This document shows, one piece after another, positions 44,830 through 53,268 of a DNA stretch of 64,000 nt (the first letter of the stretch is position 1; every line of letters begins with the position of its first letter). The notes beneath the pieces were generated by a model. It was given only the letters and a program-made list of their open reading frames with translations. It did not search any database and was not told where the DNA came from. The position numbers were made by a program, and so were the translations under genes. The DNA is from Crystallibacter degradans (lineage in GTDB: Bacteria > Actinomycetota > Actinomycetes > Actinomycetales > Micrococcaceae), in assembly GCF_012952295.1 (NCBI RefSeq), contig NZ_JABBCH010000006.1, positions 62,001 through 126,000 on the forward strand, given 5' to 3'.

Positions 44830-46485
44830 TCAGCGACGCGCAGGCAGCTGGACGGAGACCGTGGTCCCTTCATGCAGCCGGGACGAAATGTGCAGTTCCC
44901 CGCCGTGCTGGTGCACCAGGTCCTGCACGATGGACAGGCCGAGCCCCGTGCCCTGGATGGCTGCGGCGGTGGCATTTGACGCACGGAAAAAGCGGCCGTA
45001 CAGCTTGGGCACCTCGTCGGGCGGGATGCCGATACCGGTGTCCCGTACCCTGACGCAGGCCCGCGGGATCCCGGCGTCGCTCACGCTGCTGCTGATGTCG
45101 ACGATGACCCTGCCGCCGGCGGGCGTGAACTTCACCGCATTCGAGATGATGTTCACGAACACCTGCTCCAGCTGTTCGTGGTCCGCGTCCACCTGGACGT
45201 CCGAAGCCGGCTCCCGAAGGCTCAAGTCAATCCGGCCGGCCGCTGCCGCAGGCGCCAGCGTGCTGAGGACGGACTGCAGTAAAGCGGAGAGCCTGACCGG
45301 CCGGATGGACTGCTGGATGTTTCCGGCGTCGCTTCTGGAGAGCGTGAGCACATCCTCAACGAGGCCGTTCAGACGGTGGGCATTACGATCCACAATCTCG
45401 AGCATTCTGGCTGTTTCGTGCGGAAGTTCGCCCACGCCGTCGTCCATGATCATGTCCAGGTAGCCGATGATCGAACTCAGCGGGGTGCGCAGTTCGTGGT
45501 TGACCGTGGCGACGAATTCGCTCTTGGCCTGGTCCAGTTCGCGCACCCGGTTCAGCACCTGCCGCTGGGCGGTGATGAGCTGGCCCTGCACCAGGCCGTG
45601 GGCGAGGTTACCGGCGACGTGCTGGATCAGCGACAGCTCGATCGGCGCCCATTCGCGGGCGGTGGCTATTCCGGCGAGCCAGAGCAGCCCGAAGGCTTTA
45701 CCGCCGTGGCCAAGCGGCACCACTACGGAGGTCTTGAGCCCGTCTTTGCCGGCCGCTGTGTTCAAGGATTCTAAATCGGGCAACTCCGCGCCGTCGTGGT
45801 CCGGCACGGCCAGGACCGTCTCCTCCTCCCACAGCATTGCTGCCAGCCGCTCGGCCTCCTCCGTGGGCAGGGCGGGTGCGGAGGCACTGATGCCGTCGCT
45901 GTCCCAGCCCATTTCCAGCGTCGGGACGCGTTCGTCGCCGAAAGTTCGGATCCAGCTGCGGTCGGCCCCGAAAGTCTCACTCAGACCGGCGATCACCTGT
46001 TCGGCCATGAACTGCGGGTCGTTTGATGAACGGATTGCCGCCGAAATCGCCCGGGTGCGCTGGCGCAACTGCGCGGTAGACTCGCGCCGGCGCTGCTGCT
46101 GCTTGGTCCGCCGCAGCAAGGTGCGGATCCGCAGGACCAGTTCCTGTTCCGGCGCAGGTCCCATCAGGAAATCGGCGACGTCCAGAGCCGCTATTTCCTC
46201 CGCGGACATGCCCTCGCCGGCCAGCAGGATGACCGGCAGGTGTCCGCCGGTTCCTTCGGCGGATTCGGCTGACAGCCCGGCCAGCACGTCGGCTCCGTTT
46301 CCATCCGGACCCACGGCAACGACGGCGACATCCGGTGCCGCTCGCGCAACCCCGGCGGTGTCCGCCACCGAGATGCCCGCTGCACGCAGCGCCGCCGGGA
46401 TGCCCGCCAGCGCGTCGGAACATCCCGCGACCAGCGCCACAGGGCCAGGCTCGCCGCCGGCCGGTGAGTCCGCGGTAGGTGTCAT
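44830..46485 (-). CDS. GAF-domain sensor histidine kinase with degenerate receiver-like N-terminus
   Basis: 551 aa, soluble. Residues about 15-130 resemble a receiver domain (alternating beta/alpha, ending RIRTLLRR), but the phospho-acceptor position reads VAVVAVGPDG without a clear conserved Asp pair, so it is probably inactive. GAF domain at about 155-310 (FGADRSWIRTFG). HisKA with His330 in NHELRTPLSSIIGYLDM and a HATPase domain with N, G1 (DTGIGIPPD) and G2 (GTGLGLSIV) boxes. The cognate regulator is unknown. Divergent from deoC. Confidence 0.88.
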   Translation of the reverse strand: MTPTADSPAGGEPGPVALVAGCSDALAGIPAALRAAGISVADTAGVARAAPDVAVVAVGPDGNGADVLAGLSAESAEGTGGHLPVILLAGEGMSAEEIAALDVADFLMGPAPEQELVLRIRTLLRRTKQQQRRRESTAQLRQRTRAISAAIRSSNDPQFMAEQVIAGLSETFGADRSWIRTFGDERVPTLEMGWDSDGISASAPALPTEEAERLAAMLWEEETVLAVPDHDGAELPDLESLNTAAGKDGLKTSVVVPLGHGGKAFGLLWLAGIATAREWAPIELSLIQHVAGNLAHGLVQGQLITAQRQVLNRVRELDQAKSEFVATVNHELRTPLSSIIGYLDMIMDDGVGELPHETARMLEIVDRNAHRLNGLVEDVLTLSRSDAGNIQQSIRPVRLSALLQSVLSTLAPAAAAGRIDLSLREPASDVQVDADHEQLEQVFVNIISNAVKFTPAGGRVIVDISSSVSDAGIPRACVRVRDTGIGIPPDEVPKLYGRFFRASNATAAAIQGTGLGLSIVQDLVHQHGGELHISSRLHEGTTVSVQLPARR

Positions 46486-46652
46486 CCCAATATCTCACCA
46501 CGTGTTCGCCTCTGGAACCTACCGGCACGCCCGTTTCCGGCCTGCCGGAGCACCGGTTCACCGCCATCGCGGGCGACTCGCCGGGACCCATGCGGGGGCA
46601 GTGCTTCTATGCAAAGATGGGAGCTCCAGAACAAGCCGTCGAAAGAGTGACT

Positions 46653-47324
46653 ATGTCCGGGATTGCCTCCTACATTGACCACACGCTGCTCAAGCCGGAC
46701 GCTTCCCGCGAAGACATCCTTGCCGTGTGCAAGGAGGCCGTGGAGCACAAGTTCGCCTCGGTCTGCACCAACCCGCTCTGGACTGCTCTGGTGCACAGCA
46801 CGCTCAAGGGTTCCGGTGTAAAGACCTGCTCCGTCGTCGGATTTCCGTTCGGAGCCACTCCCACCGATGTGAAGGTCTACGAGGCCCGCGGTGCCAATCT
46901 GGACGGCGCGGACGAAATCGACATGGTGATCAACATCGCCGCAGCCCGCGCCAATGACCGCAACTCGCTGTACACGGACGTCGCCGCCGTCGCCGATGCC
47001 GTACACGCCGGCGGGGCAGCCCTGAAGGTCATTCTGGAAACACATTTCCTCACCGACGAACAGAAGACCCTGGTCTGCGAGGTCGCGGCCGAGGCGGGCG
47101 CGGATTTCGTGAAGACCTCCACCGGTTTCAGCGGCGGCGGGGCAACCGTTGAAGACATTGCTCTGATGCGCAAGGCGGTCGGTCCGGAGCTCGGAGTCAA
47201 GGCTTCCGGGGGCATCCGTTCACTCGAGGACGCCCGCGCGATGCTCGAAGCCGGTGCCACGAGAATTGGAGCGAGCTCATCAGTGGCTATTGTTAACGGT
47301 GAGCAAGCTACTTCCGCATACTAA
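46653..47324 (+). CDS. deoC: Deoxyribose-phosphate aldolase
   Basis: 223 aa from the ATG at 46653, with AAAGAG upstream; a GTG at 46647 is possible. Class I aldolase cleaving 2-deoxyribose 5-phosphate into glyceraldehyde 3-phosphate and acetaldehyde. Signatures: IDHTLLKPDAS at the start, EIDMVINIAA, the Schiff-base Lys in DFVKTSTGFSGGGAT, and VKASGGIRS. Works downstream of nucleoside phosphorolysis (compare punA and the mutase gene), although it is not adjacent to them. Confidence 0.93.
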   Translation: MSGIASYIDHTLLKPDASREDILAVCKEAVEHKFASVCTNPLWTALVHSTLKGSGVKTCSVVGFPFGATPTDVKVYEARGANLDGADEIDMVINIAAARANDRNSLYTDVAAVADAVHAGGAALKVILETHFLTDEQKTLVCEVAAEAGADFVKTSTGFSGGGATVEDIALMRKAVGPELGVKASGGIRSLEDARAMLEAGATRIGASSSVAIVNGEQATSAY

Positions 47325-47380
47325 TCCGCTCAATTTTGGGCACTTCTTTTAGCACGGCATCAACGAGGAGAATCAGTTCC

Positions 47381-47620
47381 ATGGCAACCCCCAAGCAGCG
47401 TTCCCATTCCGGCGAAGGCCACCTGGTCAGCAACATCATCACCTTCGTCATCATGATGGTTCTCTTCTGCGCCAGCCTGGTCGCCTTTGGCCTGGAGCCC
47501 CAGATCGGCGCCATTCCTGCTTTCGGCATCGGGCTGCTGCTCTTTGCCCTCGCATTCTTCATCCCCAAGGAAATCCTTGGGCGCTCGGACTCGCACGAAG
47601 AACTCAACACTTCCCGCTAA
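47381..47620 (+). CDS. Small two-helix membrane protein
   Basis: 79 aa from the ATG at 47381, RBS GAGGAG. Two transmembrane helices at about 12-34 and 40-62, basic first loop and a polar C-terminus (RSDSHEELNTSR). Resembles actinobacterial small membrane proteins of unknown function. It begins 56 bases after deoC and might share its transcript. Confidence 0.7.
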   Translation: MATPKQRSHSGEGHLVSNIITFVIMMVLFCASLVAFGLEPQIGAIPAFGIGLLLFALAFFIPKEILGRSDSHEELNTSR

Positions 47621-47649
47621 GTCCAGGCTTCACAGCCCCACACACCTGG

Positions 47650-47771
47650 GCGCACAGCCTTTGGTTGCAGGAGAACTCCGGTGCTCGGCTCTGGCCGAAA
47701 ACCCGGTGGCACCTACAGCTAGGCTGTGCGCTCAGCTCGTTAAGGCAAGTCAATTTGCCCCGCAGCTTGCC
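47650..47771 (+). ncRNA. Candidate structured RNA leader upstream of nhaA
   Basis: A perfect 11-bp helix GCGCACAGCCT / AGGCTGTGCGC (47650-47660, 47721-47731) encloses a 60-base apical region that itself folds (GGTGC / GCACC and TCGGC / GCCGA). Just downstream GGCAAG (47744-47749) can pair with either TTGCC (47755-47759) or CTTGCC (47766-47771), giving mutually exclusive helices as in riboswitches. It lies in the 294-base gap before nhaA. No known riboswitch family was recognised. Confidence 0.45.
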
Positions 47772-47914
47772 ATTCGTCCCGGTCGTTTGCAGTGTCCTGC
47801 TGAGTTAGTAACAGATGACGCACCTCACGTGCTGGGATGTAAACTGGCTCACGGTGTGACGGGAAGTCTGGTCGTCGTGTACGTCCGTGATGTCAAGAAT
47901 CGTCTGGAGAACCA

Positions 47915-49261
47915 GTGACTAACCCCGCCCCCGGAAACGGCAAGAAGACCATTCTTAGCCGCGGCAGCTATCCGGAATACGTCCGGCTCAGCGATCTGAT
48001 GCGCAAGGAAACCGTCGGCGGCATCATGCTGCTGATTGCCGCGGTGGCAGCCTTGATCTGGGCCAATTCCCCCGCCGCGGACAGCTACTTCGACATCCGC
48101 GACTTCAAGATCGGCTACGAGCCCTGGCATCTGGACCTGAGCATCGGGAAATGGGCTTCCGACGGTCTGCTGGCGATCTTCTTCTTCCTCACCGGACTTG
48201 AGCTCAAACGGGAATTCGTCGCAGGCGACCTGCGCTCCCCCAGCCGAGCAATCGTGCCTATCGCCGCGGCCTTCGGCGGCGTGGCAGTTCCGGCCCTCAT
48301 CTATGTGATCGTCAACCTCGCAGCCGGCCCCGAGGCGCTGCGTGGCTGGGCCATTCCCACGGCTACGGACATCGCCTTCGCCGTCGCTGTACTCGCCGTC
48401 ATCAGTTCGCACCTGCCCAGCGCGCTGCGCATCTTTATCCTCACCCTGGCTGTGGTGGATGACCTCATTGCCATCGCCATCATCGCCTTCTTCTACACCG
48501 AAGAAGTCCACGTCCCGTTCCTGCTCCTGATGTTTGTCCCGCTGGCGCTGTTCGCGTTCCTGACGCAGAAGTACGCAAAGTTCTTCGCTAAGAACCACAT
48601 CGCGGCGTGGCTCATCCTGCTCCCGCTGGGCATCATCACGTGGGCCTTGATGCACTCCTCCGGTGTGCACGCCACCGTGGCCGGCGTGCTGCTGGGCTTC
48701 ATGGTGCCGGTGCTGCGCAGCAAAAAGGACGGCGGCCCGGATGCTGGCCCGGGCCTGGCCGAGCAGCTGGAGCACCGCTTCCGCCCGCTCTCCACGGGCT
48801 TCGCCGTTCCCGTGTTTGCATTCTTCTCCGCCGGCGTCGCATTGGGCGGCTGGGATGGATTCGGTGCCTCCCTCACGGATACCGTTGCCCTGGGCATCAT
48901 CCTCGGCTTGTTTGTCGGCAAGCCGATCGGCATCATGCTGACCACCTGGACCCTGACCAAACTCAGCAAGGCCAATCTGGACCCGACCCTGAAGTGGATC
49001 GACGTTTTCGGCATCGCGATTCTCGCTGGCGTTGGCTTCACGGTATCGCTGCTAGTCAACGACCTTAGTTTCGCCCTCGGCTCCGAGCATCACGACCACG
49101 CGAAGGTGGCGGTGCTGACCGGATCCTTGGTTTCCGCGCTGGCCGCCACCGTCATCCTGCGTGCCCGCAACCGCCACTACCGCAAGGTCGAGGAAATCGA
49201 GACGGCGGACACCGACCAGGACGGCATCCCCGACGTGTTTGAGGGCGAGGGCCGCAGCTAG
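47915..49261 (+). CDS. nhaA: Na+/H+ antiporter NhaA
   Basis: 448-aa inner-membrane antiporter with about 11-12 helices. The ion-binding and pH-sensing regions are intact: [14 protein letters not shown] with the unwound-helix TDIAF motif, and [10 protein letters not shown] with the paired Asp residues. C-terminal helices carry the essential Lys region. The last 25 residues form a polar tail with a DTDQDGIPD segment, matching the Dx[DN]xDG calcium-loop pattern, which NhaA normally lacks. The GTG start at 47915 is in the GTGACT context. A structured leader lies upstream. Confidence 0.93.
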   Translation: MTNPAPGNGKKTILSRGSYPEYVRLSDLMRKETVGGIMLLIAAVAALIWANSPAADSYFDIRDFKIGYEPWHLDLSIGKWASDGLLAIFFFLTGLELKREFVAGDLRSPSRAIVPIAAAFGGVAVPALIYVIVNLAAGPEALRGWAIPTATDIAFAVAVLAVISSHLPSALRIFILTLAVVDDLIAIAIIAFFYTEEVHVPFLLLMFVPLALFAFLTQKYAKFFAKNHIAAWLILLPLGIITWALMHSSGVHATVAGVLLGFMVPVLRSKKDGGPDAGPGLAEQLEHRFRPLSTGFAVPVFAFFSAGVALGGWDGFGASLTDTVALGIILGLFVGKPIGIMLTTWTLTKLSKANLDPTLKWIDVFGIAILAGVGFTVSLLVNDLSFALGSEHHDHAKVAVLTGSLVSALAATVILRARNRHYRKVEEIETADTDQDGIPDVFEGEGRS

Positions 49262-49288
49262 ATCCCAACTGAGTTGGCTGACAAGCTC

Positions 49289-49765
49289 CTACGCGCATGC
49301 TCCGGTTCCTCCGGATTGAGTCAGGTTGAAGACGAACATTTCCTCCCCGGCAGATCCACCTGTCACGCGAACCCTCCAGCCGCTCTTCAAGTCAAGATCC
49401 GACTGTGTTAGCTGCAGTGTCATCAGACCAGTTCCGGAATCTATCGGTACAAAATCGAAGGGCTTCTGCTGACCAGGTGGTGCATGCCCCTCGCCGTTCA
49501 TCCAGACGGCCTCAAGGACGTACTCAATTCCCGGAACTTGTGCCCACTGAATCGTGAACGTCGTTCCGTCAGTGGAGACCGTACAAGTTGGAGACCAACT
49601 TTCGGTCACAATCTCGATGCCTACCGTCGCTAACTGGGACCACCTTGCGACGGCGCATGTTCCGCCAAGACCCATGAGGACAACCAGGCAGAACACGACA
49701 GCGGCGCCTTTAAAGCCCGGCATCCGTCGAAGGCGATAAGGCAATGGCCCGCCCTGAGCGCTCAA
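49289..49765 (-). CDS. Small secreted or membrane-anchored protein of the SipW locus
   Basis: 158 aa if translation starts at the TTG at 49765, which overlaps the signal peptidase stop as TTGA; an ATG at 49723 gives 144 aa. A hydrophobic segment at about 18-35 is a signal or anchor. The rest is beta-rich and fibronectin-like (TIQWAQVPGIEYVLEAVW; LTLQLTQSDL-type strands), with a pair of Cys near the end and start of the exported part. No known family. Position suggests coexpression with the SipW signal peptidase. Confidence 0.65.
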   Translation of the reverse strand: MSAQGGPLPYRLRRMPGFKGAAVVFCLVVLMGLGGTCAVARWSQLATVGIEIVTESWSPTCTVSTDGTTFTIQWAQVPGIEYVLEAVWMNGEGHAPPGQQKPFDFVPIDSGTGLMTLQLTQSDLDLKSGWRVRVTGGSAGEEMFVFNLTQSGGTGACA

Positions 49766-50322
49766 GATGCTTTCTTCTTTCGGCGGGAGTCCCGGGTACC
49801 GCGAGCAATACTGTACATTCCATAAGCGATTAGCCCTACAGCCAGCCATTTGACCAGGCCGTCACGATTACCGCTTTCCATCCAGTTGGATACCCACCCC
49901 ACGTACGGAACGGCGTATAGAAGTTTTCCTCTGACCTGAACTTCCTGGACTGGAACTTCATCCTCGACAGAGTTACTGTCGCCCTTCGTGATGAGAGTCC
50001 GATCGCCTTCCTGATTTGCCCCGACGGACACGATTCGGTGTGTGATGACTTCTGGTTTCCCGGAGTCTAGCTGATAGGTAATGACGTCGCCGAGTCTCAG
50101 GGAACCGAAGTCGGCTGGCTTCACGATCATCAATGTGCCCGGTGGATACTTCGGAGCCATCGAATTCGTCAGTACGGTATACGGCTGTGAGCCCGTAGCT
50201 GCGGGGATGACGATCAGAGTCCCGGCCGCAAGCAGGGCCAGACAGAGCGCCACGAAGCCTATGGCCTTGCCGAGGAAGTGCTTTATTTGATGTGGCTTCG
50301 CCTCAACATAGGTGGCTGTCAT
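49762..50322 (-). CDS. Signal peptidase I, SipW-like (Ser-His type)
   Basis: 186 aa with N-terminal (about 20-42) and C-terminal (about 155-172) membrane helices. Catalytic Ser54 in TNSMAPKYPPG; the position of the usual general base Lys is occupied by His95 in ITHRIV, as in the SipW/eukaryotic branch. D115 in TKGDSN is also conserved. It would release proteins with SipW-dependent signal peptides, such as the two encoded just upstream. RBS for this gene is weak; the gene lies 10 bases after the preceding one. Confidence 0.92.
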   Translation of the reverse strand: MTATYVEAKPHQIKHFLGKAIGFVALCLALLAAGTLIVIPAATGSQPYTVLTNSMAPKYPPGTLMIVKPADFGSLRLGDVITYQLDSGKPEVITHRIVSVGANQEGDRTLITKGDSNSVEDEVPVQEVQVRGKLLYAVPYVGWVSNWMESGNRDGLVKWLAVGLIAYGMYSIARGTRDSRRKKKAS

Positions 50323-50332
50323 GATGTTCCGT

Positions 50333-50908
50333 TCAGAGCTGGTTCACAATAATGGGGACGTCGACGCGAGCCGAACCGCCACCTGGCGCGTCCCCGGTCA
50401 TGAGGATCTGAAAACAAAAAACAGCTGAGCTGTTCTTGCTGATGGTGGCAGTGGCAGAGCCCGAGGACGATATGCCGGCAAAGTCTTCCGCTGAGCAGTT
50501 CGTTTTTTCGATCGGCACGGCCTGCATGTTGACTGACAGCAGCCCCGAGAGGCCGGGCGCAACATTGGTAATGCTCACGTCGCCGGTGCTGGCCCGGACC
50601 GCGAAATCCGAGCCAGCATTTGTGACGTTAGAGATCCTGACCCCTGCATACGCAGGTTTCCCTGGCGAAGGACTGCCGGTTGGTTTCAAAGACACCAGCG
50701 CTGAAGTCCCGGCGCTGTCTGTCATATCAATCGGAACGCCAGTGCTCAGATCAGTCAGGCTCACACGGAAATCCGCTGCTTGGATGGTGCCGGCCCCCAC
50801 CGGCACCATCTTGTTCCACAGCGCATAGGTCCCCTGGACCGTCAAGAAGCCAAGCACGATGGCGGCAGCGAGGAGAGCACTGGCCTTCATTATGGACTTG
50901 GTCCCCAT
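50333..50908 (-). CDS. SipW-dependent-type exported protein (TasA/camelysin-like)
   Basis: 191 aa. The N-terminus has the long hydrophobic core plus TYALWNKMVPVGAGTI, the ALW-type cleavage region of SipW substrates. The mature part is a beta-sandwich-like domain with small and polar residues, two Cys, and SNVTNAGSDFAVRAS-type strands. Likely a surface fibre or matrix component. Located between the first exported protein and the signal peptidase gene in one operon. Function inferred from locus. Confidence 0.8.
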   Translation of the reverse strand: MGTKSIMKASALLAAAIVLGFLTVQGTYALWNKMVPVGAGTIQAADFRVSLTDLSTGVPIDMTDSAGTSALVSLKPTGSPSPGKPAYAGVRISNVTNAGSDFAVRASTGDVSITNVAPGLSGLLSVNMQAVPIEKTNCSAEDFAGISSSGSATATISKNSSAVFCFQILMTGDAPGGGSARVDVPIIVNQL

Positions 50909-50977
50909 GTTGATGTCCCTTACGCGAGAGAGGTGTTACGGCCCAGTTCCTATGCCGGCCGAGTAACTCGAGCGCTA

Positions 50978-51505
50978 CTACGGTGCTACCTGCCTGAGTT
51001 TGTACTGGACCTTGCTGAAGTCGTAAACGGCTTCGACATCGTCTCGGCCTTTACCCAGCTCGTCACCGGTTTTGGGGCTGAACCTAAACGACGCCGACGC
51101 CGTAACTTCGCCGGATTTCTTTATTTGTGCTATCCGGTTTCCGTCAGAATCCGACAGTTGTAGATTCCGTACAGAGATGTTTGACGCCTCAAAGTCCGTG
51201 ACTGTATCCCCAATCACCTCGATCACAGCGTTGATCCGCTGACCAGCTAGTGTCACGTCTAGTGTTTGGGTGTAGGTCAGGACGTCTCCTGGAACCACCT
51301 TGTAGCTTTTGACATCGATTTCTGTGCTCGGGTCGTGTGCGGAGGTCCAGACACCGCTCCTCGCTTCAAGATCAAGATTGCCCGCGGTGATCGTCCCCGC
51401 GTCGGTGCCCACACTGTCATTCCACACGGCCAAAGTTCCGCCGCCTCCGAGAAGCAGTGCTACTCCCACCCCGGTCGCAATCGCACCCTTTGTCATCTTG
51501 TTCAT
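50978..51505 (-). CDS. Alternate-type signal peptide exported protein
   Basis: 175 aa from the ATG at 51505. The signal (KGAIATGVGVALLLGGGGTLAVWNDS) has the Gly-rich core and AVWNDS end of actinobacterial alternate-signal-mediated exported proteins processed by SipW-like enzymes. The mature part contains YTQTLDVTLAGQRINAVIEV and EVTASASFRFSP-type strands, consistent with a fibre-forming beta protein. First gene of the SipW operon; its promoter side carries two tandem CTCAAG repeats. Confidence 0.83.
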   Translation of the reverse strand: MNKMTKGAIATGVGVALLLGGGGTLAVWNDSVGTDAGTITAGNLDLEARSGVWTSAHDPSTEIDVKSYKVVPGDVLTYTQTLDVTLAGQRINAVIEVIGDTVTDFEASNISVRNLQLSDSDGNRIAQIKKSGEVTASASFRFSPKTGDELGKGRDDVEAVYDFSKVQYKLRQVAP

Positions 51506-51559
51506 GTTTAGCCCCAACACTCGTTTTATTGCTGACTTAATTCACCTTGCTAGGGCTGG

Positions 51560-51612
51560 CTCAAGAATCGCTTTTGGGAACATGAAAGAAAACCGGAAGA
51601 TTTCCTCAAGAT
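51560..51612 (+). repeat. Two single CTCAAGA-type sites facing the Hpt-like gene
   Basis: CTCAAGAA at 51560-51567 and CTCAAGAT at 51605-51612, on the opposite strand to the tandem pair in the same divergent region. The spacing (45 bases) is roughly four helical turns. They may be additional half-sites of the same regulator. Confidence 0.4.
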
Positions 51613-51634
51613 TTGGAGGAAGTTTGCACGTCAA

Positions 51635-51656
51635 GCAATCTTGAGCCGATCTTGAG
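51635..51656 (-). promoter_or_regulatory. Tandem 11-bp CTCAAG direct repeats upstream of the SipW operon
   Basis: Reading toward the operon: CTCAAGATCGG then CTCAAGATTGC, directly followed by TTGACG (a possible -35). Direct repeats one helical turn apart are the usual binding pattern of OmpR/PhoB-type regulators. The same arrangement precedes ugd at 59521-59542. Confidence 0.6.
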
Positions 51657-51769
51657 TCTTTCTTGCCGTGCATCCTGAGTATGGCAAGGCACGATGATCC
51701 TCGTAGCGAACTACAGGGTCAGGGAACAAGTGCGGGCGGTCAATTGACTGGCAGAAGGGCGGTAGCGGT

Positions 51770-52162
51770 ATGCCGAAAGTTGCGCCGCTAGTCTCTCTGG
51801 AGACGCTGCGTCAGCTGGCGGCTGAGCTTGAGGATGAAGAGAGATGCCGGTCATTCGTCCGGAACTTCATCTGCATTTGGGACGAACGACATGCGCGGCT
51901 ATGCCAGGCTATCCAGGCTTCTGATGCAAAGGCTGCCATGGACGTGGTCCTGAGCCTGAAGGTATCCAGTGCGATGGCCGGCGCCGGCAGGCTGTCCCAG
52001 TTGGCAGCAAACCTGCAAGCGATGCTACTTCGTCTGGGCGAGGACATCAGGACTTCCTGCACGTTGAGCCTATTGGAAGAAATCACTGCGTGTGGTCGCG
52101 CCACCATGGCCCAGCTACGGCTGGACTACCTGGAAGCAAAAGCAGAGCGTCAGAGGAACTGA
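51770..52162 (+). CDS. Hpt-like protein lacking the phospho-accepting histidine
   Basis: 130 aa, all-helical four-helix-bundle pattern. The usual Hpt motif H-x-x-K-G-S-S reads L61-S62-L63-K64-V65-S66-S67, so the phosphorylatable His is Leu and the Gly is Val, while Lys, Ser-Ser and the following hydrophobics are kept. It therefore probably binds receivers without phosphotransfer. Divergent from the SipW operon and convergent with the response regulator gene. Confidence 0.7.
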   Translation: MPKVAPLVSLETLRQLAAELEDEERCRSFVRNFICIWDERHARLCQAIQASDAKAAMDVVLSLKVSSAMAGAGRLSQLAANLQAMLLRLGEDIRTSCTLSLLEEITACGRATMAQLRLDYLEAKAERQRN

Positions 52163-52223
52163 ACGGCGTCAGATACTCCGGCGTGGGAGGGCAAAGCCAG
52201 ACGCCCGGATACAGCGGGGTCGG

Positions 52224-53054
52224 TTAGCGGAGAGTCTTGGGGGCTAGCCGGTAACCGACTCCGCGAACGGTCTCCAGCCACCGCGGCTCACGCGAGTTAT
52301 CGCCCAGTTTCCTGCGCAGATTACCGATGTGGACTTCGATAGCGCGCATATCGGCGTCGCTGATGAACGAGCCGGTGTCATAGTCCTCGTAGCGCAGCCG
52401 GCGCACAAGGTCCGTCTTCGTGCGCACCACTCGCCCGCTTTCCATCAACGCGTGGAGCAGGTCGAATTCGGTGCGGGTGAGCTCAATCTCCTGGCCGTTG
52501 ACCTCGGTAGTTCGCGTTTGGTGGTTCAGCAGAAGCCCGTTGTGCAAGTAGGTGCCGGGCGGGTTTCCATTAGTCGCTGGTTCGGCTATCTGAGTCTGGC
52601 CATTGCTTTCCGGCTGCTCTGATCCGTTGGCCGGGGCGGCTGGCACCGGTGTCTGCCCCATGGGAGACGCACCAGTGTCGCCCATACGTGGCCGACGGAG
52701 CATCGCTGCGACGCGGGCCCGCAGTTCGCGCGGGCGGAAGGGTTTGGTGATGTAGTCATCGGCGCCGGATTCCAGCCCCAGCAAGGTATCAAGCTCTTCG
52801 GCGCGTGCGGTGAGCATGATGATGTAGCTATCGCTGAAGAGACGGATCCGTCGGGCTACTTCGAACCCGTCCATATCCGGCAGGCCAAGATCCAGAGTGA
52901 CGATGGACGGGTCATGTTTCTCCACGGCATGCACGCCTTCTTCACCGCTCGCGGCAGCATGGACCTCGAAGCCAGATTGAATCAGAACAGCCTCGATAAG
53001 GTCCCGTATGTCGCGGTCATCCTCGACGATGACTGCTACCCGTGATGCTTCCAA
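52224..53054 (-). CDS. OmpR/PhoB-type response regulator
   Basis: 276 aa from the TTG at 53054 (GGGGGGA RBS); a GTG at 53093 is an alternative. Receiver domain about 4-120: acidic pair E11-D12-D13, phospho-acceptor D55 in TLDLGLPDMDG, and KPF switch Lys. A Pro/Gln/Asn-rich linker (about 130-175) is followed by a Trans_reg_C winged helix (ELTRTEFDLLHAL, then IEVHIGNLRRKLG and VRGVGYRL). Divergent from the histidine kinase gene, its likely partner. It is the leading candidate to bind the CTCAAG repeats. Confidence 0.9.
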   Translation of the reverse strand: MEASRVAVIVEDDRDIRDLIEAVLIQSGFEVHAAASGEEGVHAVEKHDPSIVTLDLGLPDMDGFEVARRIRLFSDSYIIMLTARAEELDTLLGLESGADDYITKPFRPRELRARVAAMLRRPRMGDTGASPMGQTPVPAAPANGSEQPESNGQTQIAEPATNGNPPGTYLHNGLLLNHQTRTTEVNGQEIELTRTEFDLLHALMESGRVVRTKTDLVRRLRYEDYDTGSFISDADMRAIEVHIGNLRRKLGDNSREPRWLETVRGVGYRLAPKTLR

Positions 53055-53268
53055 AATCCCCCCGAACTTTTTGCTCGCACACCCATGATGCACCTCGATG
53101 CAACAACTGTTCGTATTATACCTTTCACCAAGGACACTTTTTGCGGCGCTGCCGGGCTACCATGGCCGGAACGGGACAGGCCCACCTTTATACTGAATTT
53201 CCGGCGGGAAGAACAAACTGTGCCGGGTATCAGGTCTCATCTGCTGCAGGAACAGGAAACCGGGGAAC

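Noticed and set aside
43382-45463. 693-aa plus-strand frame opposite the GGDEF-EAL and kinase genes
   Set aside because: Antisense to two proteins with complete catalytic motifs, no RBS and no recognisable domain.
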